This document shows, piece by piece, positions 8,121 through 17,445 of a DNA stretch of 64,000 nt. Source of the DNA: Paraburkholderia sp. (GTDB lineage: Bacteria > Pseudomonadota > Gammaproteobacteria > Burkholderiales > Burkholderiaceae); NCBI GenBank assembly GCA_004322045.1, contig SCRN01000001.1, forward strand, positions 185,092 to 249,091, read 5' to 3'. The stretch's first letter is position 1; each line of letters begins with the position of its first letter. Both the position numbers and the translations under genes were made by a program. The notes under the pieces were generated by a model, which saw only the letters and a list, made by a program, of their open reading frames with translations, searched no databases and had not been told where the DNA came from.

Positions 8121-8412
8121 TCAGAGATGGCCGAAGCGCGGGCGGCCGCTTTTGCGAAACGCTGCGAATATCGTCGTCGGAAATTAACGCTTCGAAATAC
8201 AACCGGAGCAAGATCATAACGGGCTTGGGAATGTTTGCGCCGATTTCGAAACGACTTCCCCTGGATTGGGTAACCCCGAAGCGAGCCCAGAAAGTCTTCT
8301 GACTCTCCTTCACTTGCTTTCGATAAGCTTGGATGAATGCACTGTCTATTTCAGTCCGAACCGTCCGAACTGTGCCCTCGGTTTCCTGTTGACGAATCTC
8401 GGCTATGGACAT
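8083..8412 (-). CDS. rsaL: RsaL-like quorum-sensing repressor
   Basis: 109 residues, starting at ATG 8412 behind an AGAGAG ribosome site. The core KTFWARFGVTQSRGSRFE and GANIPKPVMILLRLYFE is the helix-turn-helix of RsaL, a repressor that binds the luxI promoter and caps signal production. As in the lasI-rsaL and ppu loci it lies between luxR and luxI, opposite to both, and shares the intergenic promoter region with luxI. The C-terminus overlaps the end of luxR. The first 25 residues and the last 25 are poorly conserved tails. Confidence 0.85.
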   Translation of the reverse strand: MSIAEIRQQETEGTVRTVRTEIDSAFIQAYRKQVKESQKTFWARFGVTQSRGSRFEIGANIPKPVMILLRLYFEALISDDDIRSVSQKRPPALRPSLINQDRSTPYGSP

Positions 8413-8478
8413 GGCTCTCTCACCTGATCGGGAACGTACTCGATACCCGAATCATCCCAAGTGTCACCGGCGATTTGT

Positions 8479-8498
8479 ACCTATCTTGCTTGACAGTT
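8479..8498 (+). promoter_or_regulatory. Candidate lux box overlapping a -35 element of luxI
   Basis: ACCTATCTTGCTTGACAGTT is an imperfect 20-base dyad (six of ten positions pair) that resembles Burkholderia cep-type boxes. It contains a perfect TTGACA (8490-8495), placing it where a LuxR activator usually binds. The RsaL site probably lies in the same 155-base gap. Confidence 0.45.
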
Positions 8499-8568
8499 AC
8501 ACGCCGCACGCAAACTGCATATGGTCTATGCCTCGTAGGTGATACGTGATGACAATCCGGAGAACGAG

Positions 8569-9237
8569 ATGAATGCGAAGATCACCATCGATAAGCAACA
8601 TAGCTTCGATCTCGACGCACTGGCGCAGATGTATCGCTTGCGTGCCAAAGTATTCGGCGAACGCATGGGATGGGAAGTCGCCGTCTTGTCAGGAATGGAA
8701 ATCGACCATTACGATGCGCACTCGCCGTACTACATGCTCGTACGGGATGCTTCCGGCGCAGTCTGCGGCTGCTGGCGGCTGCTGCCGACTCAAGGGCCCT
8801 ACATGCTGCGTGACACCTTTCCTGAGCTGCTGCACGGGCAACGCGCGCCGGCTTGTGCGCGCGTGTGGGAATTGAGCCGCTTCGCGATCGTCTCGCCCGA
8901 GCGAGCGGGCTACGGCTTCGGTGAGCTCGCGCTCGATGCAATGCGCGCTGTCGTCGATTTTGCCGATCGCATGGGCGTCACGAGCTATGTGACCGTCACG
9001 ACCACCGCGGTCGAGCGGCTACTCGCGCGCGCTCGAATCGAAATGCGTCGCTTCGGTCCGCCCATGAAGGTCGGGCGCGTCAACGCGGTCGCCTTGGTAA
9101 TCGACCTCGGCAAGCAGACTCATGAGGCGCTGTTTGGCCTGGCGCATCTATGCGGCTTACCGCAACAGCCGCAACAGCGGCTGGAGCAACCGCTTCGGCC
9201 CGCTGACGAGTGCGCTGCCCGGCTCGTAAAAGCGTAG
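8569..9237 (+). CDS. luxI: Acyl-homoserine-lactone synthase, LuxI family
   Basis: 222 residues from ATG 8569 (CCGGAG upstream); an upstream GTG at 8539 is a less likely start. The conserved LuxI residues are all present: R25, F29, W35 ([13 protein letters not shown]), D46 and D49, R70 (GCWRLLP), E101, S103 and R104 ([11 protein letters not shown]). The enzyme joins SAM to an acyl chain, from acyl-ACP, to make the diffusible signal. The C-terminal 20 residues, rich in Gln and Pro, are an extension relative to LuxI itself. In Paraburkholderia, systems with rsaL between luxR and luxI usually make long-chain 3-oxo signals; the chain length here is unknown. Confidence 0.95.
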   Translation: MNAKITIDKQHSFDLDALAQMYRLRAKVFGERMGWEVAVLSGMEIDHYDAHSPYYMLVRDASGAVCGCWRLLPTQGPYMLRDTFPELLHGQRAPACARVWELSRFAIVSPERAGYGFGELALDAMRAVVDFADRMGVTSYVTVTTTAVERLLARARIEMRRFGPPMKVGRVNAVALVIDLGKQTHEALFGLAHLCGLPQQPQQRLEQPLRPADECAARLVKA

Positions 9238-9308
9238 GGGCGCATGCATCTCGCGCGACAGCCCGATTCGCTTGGCTGCAGCGATACGGACTACCCCTTC
9301 CCCTGCCG

Positions 9309-10235
9309 CTACTCCAACACCAGTCGTGCAACCCGGCACGCAGCCAGATCCCATGCGGCACAACCGACGCTTTTGAAAACGACAGGTTCGGCGTGAGCGC
9401 CGGTGCTCGGCGCCGCCGTCACTGCGCCGCCCAGCACGTCTGCAAGTGCATTGACGCGTGCCCAATCGACGCCCGCCTGGATGAAATCGCCGGCCTCGTG
9501 CTCGGCGCCGGCCAAGTCGTCCACATACAGGCGGCTGCCTTCGAGCGTGCGCGGGCCGATTTCCGCCATCTCGGGCGTGAACGCCCCGACCCCGATCACG
9601 AGCCGTCCACGGCGAGCAGGCTCGTCATAAACGGGCGCGCGGCTGGTCGTCAGCGTAATGACCGCGTCGAAGGACGAGATCGTCTCGGCGTCCGTCACCG
9701 GGCTGAGCGCGATCAAGTAGCTATGCTCCTCGCAGAACGCCTGCGCACGTGCCAACGAACTGCCGCGCACCCGCACGCGCGCTCCGGGATAGACCGCGGC
9801 CAATGCATGCACGTGGTGGGCTGCTTGCGTTCCAGTCCCGACGAGCAGAATTTCGCCGGGCGTCGAGCTCAAGAAAGTGCGTATGGCGAGCAGCGTCATC
9901 GCGGCCGTGCGCCGCCCTGTCACCGTGGGACCATCCAGTGCCAGCAGCGCCTCGCCCGTATCGGGATCGCAGACGCTGACATGCCCGTGAATCGTGGGCA
10001 ACGAGCGTTCGCGGTTGACTGGGCACACGGTGACGAGCTTATGGATGGCGAGGTCGCGCGCCGCAGCCGGCATGGACAGCATCGTTCCGCCGCGGTTGAG
10101 CGGCACGACGAGCCGCGCGGGGCTCGCGATTTCACCGCGCGCGGCTTCGACGCAAGCTTGCGCCAGCGCATCGACGAGCGCGGGAAACGGCGTCAACCGC
10201 GCTGTTGCCGCGGCGTCGAAAAACTGCATTGTCAT
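9309..10235 (-). CDS. lhpI: Delta1-pyrroline/piperideine-2-carboxylate reductase (OCD/mu-crystallin family)
   Basis: 308 residues of the ornithine cyclodeaminase/mu-crystallin family. The Rossmann motif [14 protein letters not shown] lies at about 132-145 and the substrate-side signature [14 protein letters not shown] near 100. Members of this subtype reduce Pyr2C to L-proline and Pip2C to L-pipecolate with NAD(P)H, in trans-3-hydroxyproline and D-lysine/pipecolate breakdown. Both pathways have genes in this window, which supports that role over true ornithine cyclodeaminase. ATG 10235 has GGAGAA upstream. It is convergent with luxI and appears to be monocistronic. Confidence 0.75.
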   Translation of the reverse strand: MTMQFFDAAATARLTPFPALVDALAQACVEAARGEIASPARLVVPLNRGGTMLSMPAAARDLAIHKLVTVCPVNRERSLPTIHGHVSVCDPDTGEALLALDGPTVTGRRTAAMTLLAIRTFLSSTPGEILLVGTGTQAAHHVHALAAVYPGARVRVRGSSLARAQAFCEEHSYLIALSPVTDAETISSFDAVITLTTSRAPVYDEPARRGRLVIGVGAFTPEMAEIGPRTLEGSRLYVDDLAGAEHEAGDFIQAGVDWARVNALADVLGGAVTAAPSTGAHAEPVVFKSVGCAAWDLAACRVARLVLE

Positions 10236-10510
10236 AGGGTTTTCTCCAATGCGACGCCGCCCGACGGCGCGTCACACCTGCATTGTCGCGGTCGAGCGCG
10301 CTCGCGGCAACGCGTCGGTCAAATTGCCGCTGGCCGCGCCATTGACTACCAGTAACGAACGTAACCTGTCGATACATATTTGACGGCCGTGCGCGGGGGC
10401 GTTGCCCGTTAAAATACGCCGCGCCTACTCACTTTTGAGCGCTGCGGCGCGTGACGCACGGGTTGCTCACCGCGCATCCTCTACCCCGCAGCGCCGATGC
10501 ATCCTGAAGC

Positions 10511-11365
10511 ATGACCACTGAAGCCACCCTAGCGGACTCTCTCACCGTTGCCGACCGCGTGCGCGCGCTGATGGTTCGCCACGGCATAGGCAAACGACAG
10601 CAGACGACCGAGCTGTGCCGGATCCTCGATTTGAGCTTTTCTCAAGGGCACCGCAAGTTGCGCGGCAGCAGTCCTTGGACGCTCGCGCAAATTCGCAAGG
10701 TGGCCGAAGCATTCGGGGAACCGCCCACGCAACTGTTCGGTGCGCAAGAAAACGGCATCGGCGGTGCAGGCGTGCAGCCGCGCGAGGCCATGATCAACGT
10801 CGGCGCGTTCGAAGGGCCGTGCATCGCTTGGATCGGCGAGCAACTCGGCCCGTATGAGCGCGCGGAATTCGTCGCCTACGGCGAAGGCGACCGCTGGCGC
10901 ATCGTTTGGTGCGACGGCGTACCGGGCGAGCGCGCACACGAAGTCCTCAAGATCGAGATTCACCCGCGGCGCACGGAGGCGCAGCGCGCGAGCGTGGCCG
11001 TGGTCGACGCCGACCCCGCCGCCGCCGAAGCGCTTTGCGACTATCTCGCGCAAAACGGCTTTGCGGCCACGGCGTACGACGATCTCACTACGTTCATCGA
11101 GGCCCTGCGGACGAAAACATTCGACGCCGTCATCACCGATTGGCTTTTCGGCGAGCGCACGGCCGCATCCGTCGTCGAGGCCGTGCGCCGCTCGCCGCGG
11201 CCCGATGCCGCGATCTTTCTACTGACGGGCGACTTGCTGACCGGCAAAGCCAGCGAATCGGACATCAGTGAAGTCATTCGCCGGTTCGACGTCGCCTGCT
11301 ATGAAAAGCCGGCGCGCCTGGCGATTCTCGTCGCCGATCTGTCCAAGCGCCTCGGCCGCGCGTAA
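10511..11365 (+). CDS. HTH and receiver-domain protein
   Basis: 284 residues. Residues 10-75 look like a cro/XRE-type helix-turn-helix (TTELCRILDLSFSQGHRKLR) and 160-284 like a response-regulator receiver domain: acidic pair D166/D168, candidate phosphoacceptor D210 (FDAVITDW), T239 and K266. The order is reversed from normal response regulators, with DNA binding in front and receiver at the end. Between them, 90-150 is a beta-rich domain (FEGPCIAWIGEQLG). No histidine kinase gene is adjacent. The role is unknown; its neighbours are metabolic genes. Confidence 0.7.
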   Translation: MTTEATLADSLTVADRVRALMVRHGIGKRQQTTELCRILDLSFSQGHRKLRGSSPWTLAQIRKVAEAFGEPPTQLFGAQENGIGGAGVQPREAMINVGAFEGPCIAWIGEQLGPYERAEFVAYGEGDRWRIVWCDGVPGERAHEVLKIEIHPRRTEAQRASVAVVDADPAAAEALCDYLAQNGFAATAYDDLTTFIEALRTKTFDAVITDWLFGERTAASVVEAVRRSPRPDAAIFLLTGDLLTGKASESDISEVIRRFDVACYEKPARLAILVADLSKRLGRA

Positions 11366-11370
11366 CGCAA

Positions 11371-11392
11371 GGCCCCGGCTCAAACCGGGGCC
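11371..11392. terminator. Bidirectional terminator hairpin
   Basis: GGCCCCGG (11371-11378), loop CTCAAA, CCGGGGCC (11385-11392), between two convergent genes. There is no clear T run on either side. Confidence 0.6.
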
Positions 11393-11409
11393 GGCCTTGG
11401 CGCTCGTGC

Positions 11410-12921
11410 TCAGACGTCGAACTTCACGCCCTGTGCAAGTGGCAACTCGCGGCTGTAGTTGATCGTGTTGGTCGCCCGGCGCATGTAGTTCTTCCACGAG
11501 TCGGAACCCGATTCGCGTCCACCGCCCGTTTCTTTCTCCCCACCGAACGCACCGCCGATCTCGGCGCCGCTCGTGCCGATGTTCACGTTGACGATGCCGC
11601 AATCGCTGCCGGCGACCGACATGAATTGCTCGGCCTCGCGCATGTCGTTCGTGAAAATGGCGGACGAGAGCCCTTGCGGCACGGCGTTGTGCACGGCAAG
11701 CGCTTGGTCGAAATCATCGTACACGAGGACGTAAAGGATCGGCGCGAACGTTTCGCGTTCGACGACGCCCGTCTGCGCCGGCATGCGCACGATCGCGGGA
11801 TGGACATAGTAAGCGCTCTCGTGACCGACATCGACGCGCTCGCCGCCCGTCACTTGGCCGCCATCCTTACGCGCTTCGGCCAGCGCCGCTTGCATCGCGT
11901 CGAACGAGGCGCGATCGATCAATGGGCCGACGAGCGTATCGGCGTCGAGGGGATCGCCCACTTTCACCGAAGCGAACGCTTTTTCGAGGCGGGGAAGCAA
12001 TGTCTCGACGACACTGCGATGCACGATCAAGCGGCGCAGCGTGGTGCAACGCTGGCCGGCGGTGCCGACAGATGCGAACGTGACGGCGCGCACGACGAGA
12101 TCGAGATCGGCGCTCGGCGCGACGATCATGCCGTTGTTGCCGCCCAGTTCGAGAATGCTGCGCGCGAGCCGCTTGCTCAGCGTCTGCGCCACCTCGGTGC
12201 CCATGCGCACGCTGCCGGTCGCGCTAACGAGCGGCACTTTGTGCGAACGCGTCAACGCTTCGCCCACTTCACGGCCGCCGATGACGAGTTGCGTCAGCCC
12301 TGCGGGCGCAACGCCCGGATGGGCTTGATCGAATTCGCGAACGGCTTGGTTGAACAGCGCCTGGCAAGCGATCGCGGTCAGCGGCGTCTTCTCCGACGGC
12401 TTCCAGACGATCGGGTCGCCGCAGACGAGCGCCAGCGCCGCGTTCCACGCCCATACGGCGACGGGGAAGTTGAACGCCGAGATCACGCCGCATACGCCGA
12501 GCGGATGCCACGTCTCCATCATTCGGTGACCCGGCCGTTCCGATGCGATCGTCAAACCGTAAAGTTGGCGCGACAGCCCGACCGCGAAGTCGCAGATGTC
12601 GATCATTTCCTGCACTTCTCCGAGCCCTTCGGAGCGGATCTTTCCTGCCTCGAGCGTAACCAACTGACCAAGCGGCTCCTTGTGCTTGCGCAACACGTTG
12701 CCGAACACGCGCACGAGTTCCCCGCGCAGCGGCGCGGGCACGGTGCGCCACTTCAAGAACGCGGCGTGGGCGGCGTCGATCTTGCGCTCGGCGTCTGCCG
12801 CCGAATCGACGGCGAGCGTCGCAAGCGTTGCACCGTCGCGCGGCGAACGGGACGTCAACGCGTCGCCCTTCCAGGTCGAAAGGTCGACGCCCAGCGTTGC
12901 AAGAATGTCGTTGACTACCAT
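11410..12921 (-). CDS. amaB: L-aminoadipate-semialdehyde dehydrogenase (ALDH7 type)
   Basis: 503 residues. ALDH7-family enzymes oxidise 2-aminoadipate 6-semialdehyde, in equilibrium with piperideine-6-carboxylate, to 2-aminoadipate. Catalytic residues are C292 (GTAGQRCTTLRRL), E258 (LELGGNN), N151 (SAFNFPVAVW) and K174 (WKPSEKTP). The C-terminal NTINYSRELPLAQGVKF is typical of the family. I chose ATG 12921 (AAAGAGGA upstream) over a 29-codon extension. It follows hglS and the aminotransferase gene on the same strand, and amaA lies nearby, which together give the pipecolate-to-2-hydroxyglutarate route. Confidence 0.9.
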   Translation of the reverse strand: MVVNDILATLGVDLSTWKGDALTSRSPRDGATLATLAVDSAADAERKIDAAHAAFLKWRTVPAPLRGELVRVFGNVLRKHKEPLGQLVTLEAGKIRSEGLGEVQEMIDICDFAVGLSRQLYGLTIASERPGHRMMETWHPLGVCGVISAFNFPVAVWAWNAALALVCGDPIVWKPSEKTPLTAIACQALFNQAVREFDQAHPGVAPAGLTQLVIGGREVGEALTRSHKVPLVSATGSVRMGTEVAQTLSKRLARSILELGGNNGMIVAPSADLDLVVRAVTFASVGTAGQRCTTLRRLIVHRSVVETLLPRLEKAFASVKVGDPLDADTLVGPLIDRASFDAMQAALAEARKDGGQVTGGERVDVGHESAYYVHPAIVRMPAQTGVVERETFAPILYVLVYDDFDQALAVHNAVPQGLSSAIFTNDMREAEQFMSVAGSDCGIVNVNIGTSGAEIGGAFGGEKETGGGRESGSDSWKNYMRRATNTINYSRELPLAQGVKFDV

Positions 12922-13071
12922 CACGTCCTCTTTAGGTCGAATCGAAACAATGTAGCGCGGAATGACTAGGATGCTTCGCCTGCGATCATACGGCGAGAAG
13001 CACCCCACTTCAGCGATTCAAACGCGTTCGCGTCGCCTGCGCAAGCCGATGCATGCGGGCGCGAGCGCGGC

Positions 13072-14316
13072 CTATGCTTGCGCCAGCGCGACGGCGAGGC
13101 GGCGGGCCCCTTCGAACGCCTCCGCTTCGCTCGGCGCGGCGAACGATAACCGCAAGCTGCTCGCATCCGGTGTGCGAACGAAAAACGCCGCGCCGGGAAC
13201 GAACATCACGTTCTGCTCGATGGCGCGCTTGAGCACTTCGGCGGCATCTCGCCCGCCCGTCAGCCGCGCCCACACGAACATGCCGCCTTGCGGGGCACTG
13301 AACGCAATGTCGTGCGGCGCAAAATGCGCGAGCGCTTTGAGCAATGCCTCGCAGCGCGAGCGATACGCGCCGACGATCGAGCGCAGATGCAGCGCCAAGC
13401 TGCCGCTGTCGAGGTAGTGCCGCGCCGTCTCTTGCGAAAGCGGCGCCGTGCATAAATCGCTGGTCTGCTTGGCGACGATCATACGCCGCGCGATCGGTGC
13501 GGGCGCGATCGTCCAACCGATACGCAGCCCTGGCGCGACGATTTTGGATAGGCTGCCGAAATAGACGATCCAATCCCTCGCGCCCGGGCAAGCGTCCGCG
13601 AGCGCTATCATCGGCGGCACCGCCGTACCGGAAAAGCGCAGTTCGCCGTACGGATCATCTTCGACCAGCACGATGCGCCGCGCCGCGGCCAGCGCGATCA
13701 ACGCTTCGCGCCTCTCCCGCGGCAACGTCGCACCGGTCGGATTCGCAAAGGTGGGCACGGTGTAGAGCAGCTTGGGCCGGTTCGCTTCGGGCAATGCATC
13801 GAGTTGCGCAGCGAGGGCTTCGACATCGATTCCGTCGGCATCGGTACGCACCGGCACGATGTTCGCGCCTGCGAGGCGCAGCGCTTGGATCGCCGCGGGA
13901 TAAGCGGGCTCTTCGATGAGCGCCGTATCGCCAGGGGCGATCAGCGTGCGCAGCAGCAAATCGAATCCTTGTTGCGAACCGGTGGTGACGATCACATCAT
14001 CCGCACTGCAGTGCACGCCGCGCGCCATCATGAGTTGCGCCAGCGACGCGCGCAGCGCCGGCGCGCCGGCGGTATCGCCATATTGCAAACAGGCGATGGG
14101 ATCGCTCCGATACGCGGCCTCGAGCGCGCGCGCGATACCGTCGCGATCGAACAAATCCTTCGACGGATAGCCGCCCGCGAACGAAATCATGCCGGGGCGG
14201 CCGACGTACTTGAACAACTCCCGGATCGGCGAGCCTTGCGGCGCGCGAAAAGGCGCCGTGAACGCGTAGGCCTGATCTTCCAGCGCCGGGGGCGCCGCAG
14301 TGCATGATGTCGTCAA
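13072..14316 (-). CDS. PLP aminotransferase, probable 2-aminoadipate transaminase
   Basis: 414 residues of the fold-type I class I/II aminotransferases resembling the LysN/MocR catalytic domain, without a GntR DNA-binding part. The PLP lysine is K258 (GSLSKIVAPGLRIGW); other family marks are TTGSQQGFDLL at 111, the NPTG motif at 192-195 and the D220/Y223 pocket (VEDDPYGELRF). The start is a TTG at 14316, chosen because GGAGGGA lies just upstream and the next ATG would remove conserved sequence. Context, between hglS (40-base gap) and amaB, suggests it converts 2-aminoadipate to 2-oxoadipate. Confidence 0.85.
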   Translation of the reverse strand: MTTSCTAAPPALEDQAYAFTAPFRAPQGSPIRELFKYVGRPGMISFAGGYPSKDLFDRDGIARALEAAYRSDPIACLQYGDTAGAPALRASLAQLMMARGVHCSADDVIVTTGSQQGFDLLLRTLIAPGDTALIEEPAYPAAIQALRLAGANIVPVRTDADGIDVEALAAQLDALPEANRPKLLYTVPTFANPTGATLPRERREALIALAAARRIVLVEDDPYGELRFSGTAVPPMIALADACPGARDWIVYFGSLSKIVAPGLRIGWTIAPAPIARRMIVAKQTSDLCTAPLSQETARHYLDSGSLALHLRSIVGAYRSRCEALLKALAHFAPHDIAFSAPQGGMFVWARLTGGRDAAEVLKRAIEQNVMFVPGAAFFVRTPDASSLRLSFAAPSEAEAFEGARRLAVALAQA

Positions 14317-14356
14317 GCTTCCCTCCGCTTCAAGATTGGCAGTGCGATCGCCTCGT

Positions 14357-15376
14357 TCACGCGGCCGCGGTCATTTTGAAAATGCCCGTCGCATTCCCGG
14401 CGTCGAAACCGAGATCGAGCGCCTCGCGGCCCGATTCGTCGTCGGCATACAGGTCGCGCGTGATGAATTCGTAGAAGGAGCCCGGCACTTCACGGCGCAC
14501 TTCGCCACCCCGCTCATCGATAAACACACGCATGACGCGATCGGCTTGGAACGCCGTCTGCTTGACGCGGCCCGACTTGGACACCTCGACCCGTTCCTTG
14601 ATCGGCCGGCCCAACACCCGCTGCGCATCGGCCACCGCGAAGACGTCGGCCACGCGATCCGTCGCGTGGTTGAAGGCGTTGCCCTCGGTGGCGATCCATG
14701 CCATTTCCGCCGATTCTTCGAGCAACGTCAGGTAATCGGCCAAGCGCGGCGTCGCATGTTGGCGATCGAAGCAGCGCACGAGAACGGGCAGCAACGCGCA
14801 AGCATCGGCGATCGGCAGGGCGGCATCGCGCTCGAGTTCCGCGAGCCATGCGACGGCTTGCGGCGTGAGCGGATCGGCGGACGAGCCGACGACGTCCGTG
14901 ACTGCTTGCTGGAACTTGGGCGAGAACCGTTCGGGATGCAATTCGCTGACGAAAAATTGTGCGATGTGCTCGGGCGCATCGAGATGCGCGTAGGAGCGGC
15001 CGGTCATCTTGATGCGCTCGAGCGGATACGTGCCGTTCAATCGATAGCCGAGCGGCCTAAGAATGCGCGTGAATGCCGCTTCGCCAGGCGGCAGCGCGCC
15101 GCAATGCGGCCAACGCACCGTGCGCAGCGCGCCATGATCGAATTGCACGCGTGCGCCGTCGCGAACGACGTCGTCCGTATAGGCGCGCCCTGTCGGCACG
15201 CGTTCGAGCAGCCCCGCGAACAGCGCCATGTTCAACGCCTGGGCGAGTTCCGCGCGCGTCGCGACGCCCGCCTCCCAACGCCCCATCGAAGGCGGTACAT
15301 TCATCAATTGCACCAACCGCCGGGCGGCGCCGGACCCGCAGGCCGCGTCGAGCAGCGCGTCGAGATTGCCGTTCAT
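14357..15376 (-). CDS. hglS: 2-oxoadipate dioxygenase/decarboxylase (DUF1338, HglS type)
   Basis: 339 residues. HglS uses iron and O2 to turn 2-oxoadipate into D-2-hydroxyglutarate, the step that drains lysine carbon into central metabolism. The predicted metal ligands are visible: H81 (VQFDHGALRTV), H237 (GNAFNHATDRV) and E303 (GSFYEFITRDLY). The H-to-H distance of 156 equals the one I recall for Pseudomonas putida HglS (H70/H226). The protein is shorter than that 460-residue homologue. ATG 15376 has AGGGAA upstream; a 41-codon upstream extension is basic and unlikely to be coding. First gene of the operon, divergent from a LysR regulator. Confidence 0.88.
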   Translation of the reverse strand: MNGNLDALLDAACGSGAARRLVQLMNVPPSMGRWEAGVATRAELAQALNMALFAGLLERVPTGRAYTDDVVRDGARVQFDHGALRTVRWPHCGALPPGEAAFTRILRPLGYRLNGTYPLERIKMTGRSYAHLDAPEHIAQFFVSELHPERFSPKFQQAVTDVVGSSADPLTPQAVAWLAELERDAALPIADACALLPVLVRCFDRQHATPRLADYLTLLEESAEMAWIATEGNAFNHATDRVADVFAVADAQRVLGRPIKERVEVSKSGRVKQTAFQADRVMRVFIDERGGEVRREVPGSFYEFITRDLYADDESGREALDLGFDAGNATGIFKMTAAA

Positions 15377-15577
15377 CGAATCATTCCCTGTTTTCCGAGT
15401 GAAAGCCACACCTTTCATGGAAAGGCTCATGGAGCTTTGCGCGGGCGCATGCGAGCCCCGTCGATGAAGGCGATTGTCGTCGCCGCGACGGTTCGTCACA
15501 ATTGATTTAAACTCACGACTTCATTCGTAAAAATCACTAAGTCGCAGCCGAGCCCGTCCGGCGCGCACCCTCCCACG
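15377..15577. promoter_or_regulatory. Divergent promoter region, hglS operon / LysR
   Basis: About 200 bases between two divergent starts. The AT-rich segment 15500-15545 probably carries the LysR binding sites and the promoters; no exact box can be assigned. Confidence 0.4.
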
Positions 15578-16477
15578 ATGAGAAAGGGCATCCCCAACCT
15601 GGCCGCGCTGCAGATCTTCGAAGCCTCGGCGCGGCATGAAAGCTTCACCCGCGCGGCCGACGAGCTTGCTCTGACGCAAAGCGCCGTATGCCGCCAGATC
15701 GCGGCGCTCGAGAACCGGCTCGGCGTCGCCTTGTTCCTGCGAATCAAGAAGCGCGTCGTGTTGACGCCGCACGGCAGGCACTATGCCGCGCAGATCCGCA
15801 AGAGCCTCGAGCGCATCGAACGCGACACCCTCGAGTTGATGGCGCAACGCGGTGTGGGCCGCGTGTTGGAACTGGCCGTCGTGCCCACCTTCGCCAGCCA
15901 ATGGCTGATTCCGCGCCTGCCGCAATTCCAGTCGCTGCGTCCCGATATCACGGTCAACCTCTCTATTCGAACGGAACCGTTTCTCTTTAGCGATTCGCCG
16001 TTCGATGCCGCCGTCTACTTCGGCCGCTCGGTTTGGCCGGGGACGCAGGGCACGCTACTGTTTCGCGAGGGCAACGCGGTGCCGGTCTGCAGCCCGGCGC
16101 TCGCGTCCGGCGTCGCATCGCTCACTCGGGAGCGCCTGATCGATATGCCCCTCTTGCACCTTTCGACGCGGCCGGACGCGTGGCGCGAGTGGTTTCGCGC
16201 GCACGGCTTTGGCGATGATGCACGCGCCGTGCGTGGCCCGCGCTACGAGCTGTTCACGATGCTTTCGAGCGCCGCGCTAGCCGGTATGGGCGTCGCACTG
16301 ATGCCCGAAATCCTGATCGCGGACGAGTTGAAATCGGGGCGCTTGACCGCCCCGCTCGACCTCCCGCTCGCCAGCGACGCCGGCTACTACCTCGTCGCCC
16401 CGGACGCGGTCGCAAACGACGAGCCGTTCGTTGCGCTGACGCAATGGCTCACCTCGTTGGTGCCAAGGGCCCATTGA
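15578..16477 (+). CDS. LysR-family regulator (GcvA-like), likely controls hglS operon
   Basis: 299 residues. The winged helix-turn-helix is at 8-66 (FEASARHESFTRAADELALT, QSAVCRQIAALENRLG) and the periplasmic-binding-like effector domain from 90 to 295. The sequence is closest in style to the GcvA/AmpR branch (VPTFASQWLIPRLPQF). It is transcribed away from the hglS-aminotransferase-amaB operon, so control of lysine/2-aminoadipate breakdown is the natural inference. Confidence 0.88.
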   Translation: MRKGIPNLAALQIFEASARHESFTRAADELALTQSAVCRQIAALENRLGVALFLRIKKRVVLTPHGRHYAAQIRKSLERIERDTLELMAQRGVGRVLELAVVPTFASQWLIPRLPQFQSLRPDITVNLSIRTEPFLFSDSPFDAAVYFGRSVWPGTQGTLLFREGNAVPVCSPALASGVASLTRERLIDMPLLHLSTRPDAWREWFRAHGFGDDARAVRGPRYELFTMLSSAALAGMGVALMPEILIADELKSGRLTAPLDLPLASDAGYYLVAPDAVANDEPFVALTQWLTSLVPRAH

Positions 16478-16578
16478 CCCCCGGCCCGCGGCGGCAAGGG
16501 CCGCTCTGCCGAGCCGACTGCACAGGTGCATCACGATGGCGCCGCCGATATCGTGCCGCGGGCGCGCGGCAGCGCGAG

Positions 16579-17445
16579 CTACAGCGCCGTCTCGGCAACG
16601 ATCCAGGTGCGAAACGCCTGCATGGCCGCCGTCATGCGCTTGGATTTGAGCCAAGTCAGCCAGTAGCTCCCGGTGTCGACCTCGAGTTCGAATGCGCGCA
16701 CGAGGCGCCCGGATCGAATCTCGCGCTCGAACATCCGCGCCGGTGCGAGCGCGACGCCCGCACCTTGCATCGCAGCCTCGACCATCAAGCGCGACGAATC
16801 GAACACCGGCCCGCGAATCGCTCCGCCGGGCAATCCCGCCTGCGCAAACCAGAGCGCCCACTCATCGCGGCGATAGGAGCGCAGCAACGTTTGCCCGGCA
16901 AGATCGCGCGGCGCGCCCAGGCGTTTGGCCAATTCGGGCGCGCACAAGACGGTCAGCGGCGCATCGAGCAATGCCGCCGCTTGCGTGCCCGGCCAATTGC
17001 CGTCGCCGAAGCGAATCGCGAAATCGAACCCTTCCGCCGCGAAATCGACCAGATTGTTGTGCGTCAGTAGCCGCAATTCGACGAATGGATGTGCCGCGCG
17101 GAAGCGGTTCAATCGCGGCATGAGCCAGCCAACGGCGAATGTGCCGACGACGCCCACCGTCAGCACTTCGTGAAAATGTCCGCCCTCGAACTGTCGCAGG
17201 ACCGCTTCGATCCGTCCGAACGCGTCGGACAGGACCGGCAGCAACGCAAGCCCCTCGTCGGTCATCCCGAGACCGCGCGGCAAACGCGTGAAGAGTCGAG
17301 CGCCGAGCCTCTCCTCGAGCGCCCGCACTTGCTGGCTGACGGCGGCCTGCGTCACGTTCAGCTCGCGCGCCGCGCGCGTGAAGCTCAAATGGCGTGCCGA
17401 CGATTCGAACGCGCGCAGCGCATTGAGCGGCAGATGTCTAGCCAT
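16579..17445 (-). CDS. penR: LysR-family regulator of beta-lactamase (PenR/AmpR-like)
   Basis: 288 residues. DNA-binding domain 6-64 (LNALRAFESSARHLSFTRAA) and effector domain with VGVVGTFAVGWLMPRLNRF near 96. This branch of LysR proteins regulates class A and C beta-lactamases according to cell-wall fragments. It is divergent from the beta-lactamase gene, the classic PenR-Pen layout of Burkholderia. A dyad AACC-N10-GGTT (17453-17470) in the 106-base gap is a candidate binding site. Confidence 0.85.
   Translation of the reverse strand: MARHLPLNALRAFESSARHLSFTRAARELNVTQAAVSQQVRALEERLGARLFTRLPRGLGMTDEGLALLPVLSDAFGRIEAVLRQFEGGHFHEVLTVGVVGTFAVGWLMPRLNRFRAAHPFVELRLLTHNNLVDFAAEGFDFAIRFGDGNWPGTQAAALLDAPLTVLCAPELAKRLGAPRDLAGQTLLRSYRRDEWALWFAQAGLPGGAIRGPVFDSSRLMVEAAMQGAGVALAPARMFEREIRSGRLVRAFELEVDTGSYWLTWLKSKRMTAAMQAFRTWIVAETAL

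Noticed and set aside
9210..10355. Long plus-strand frame opposite the OCD-family reductase
   Set aside because: Antisense shadow of a clearly coding gene; no ribosome site or motif.
11626..12969. Long open frame on the plus strand opposite the aldehyde dehydrogenase gene
   Set aside because: It mirrors amaB in an antisense frame, is Arg/His-rich and resembles no protein; a by-product of GC-rich codon use.
14300..15505. 400-codon plus-strand frame opposite hglS
   Set aside because: The minus strand carries the recognisable DUF1338 residues; the plus frame is Arg-rich and featureless.
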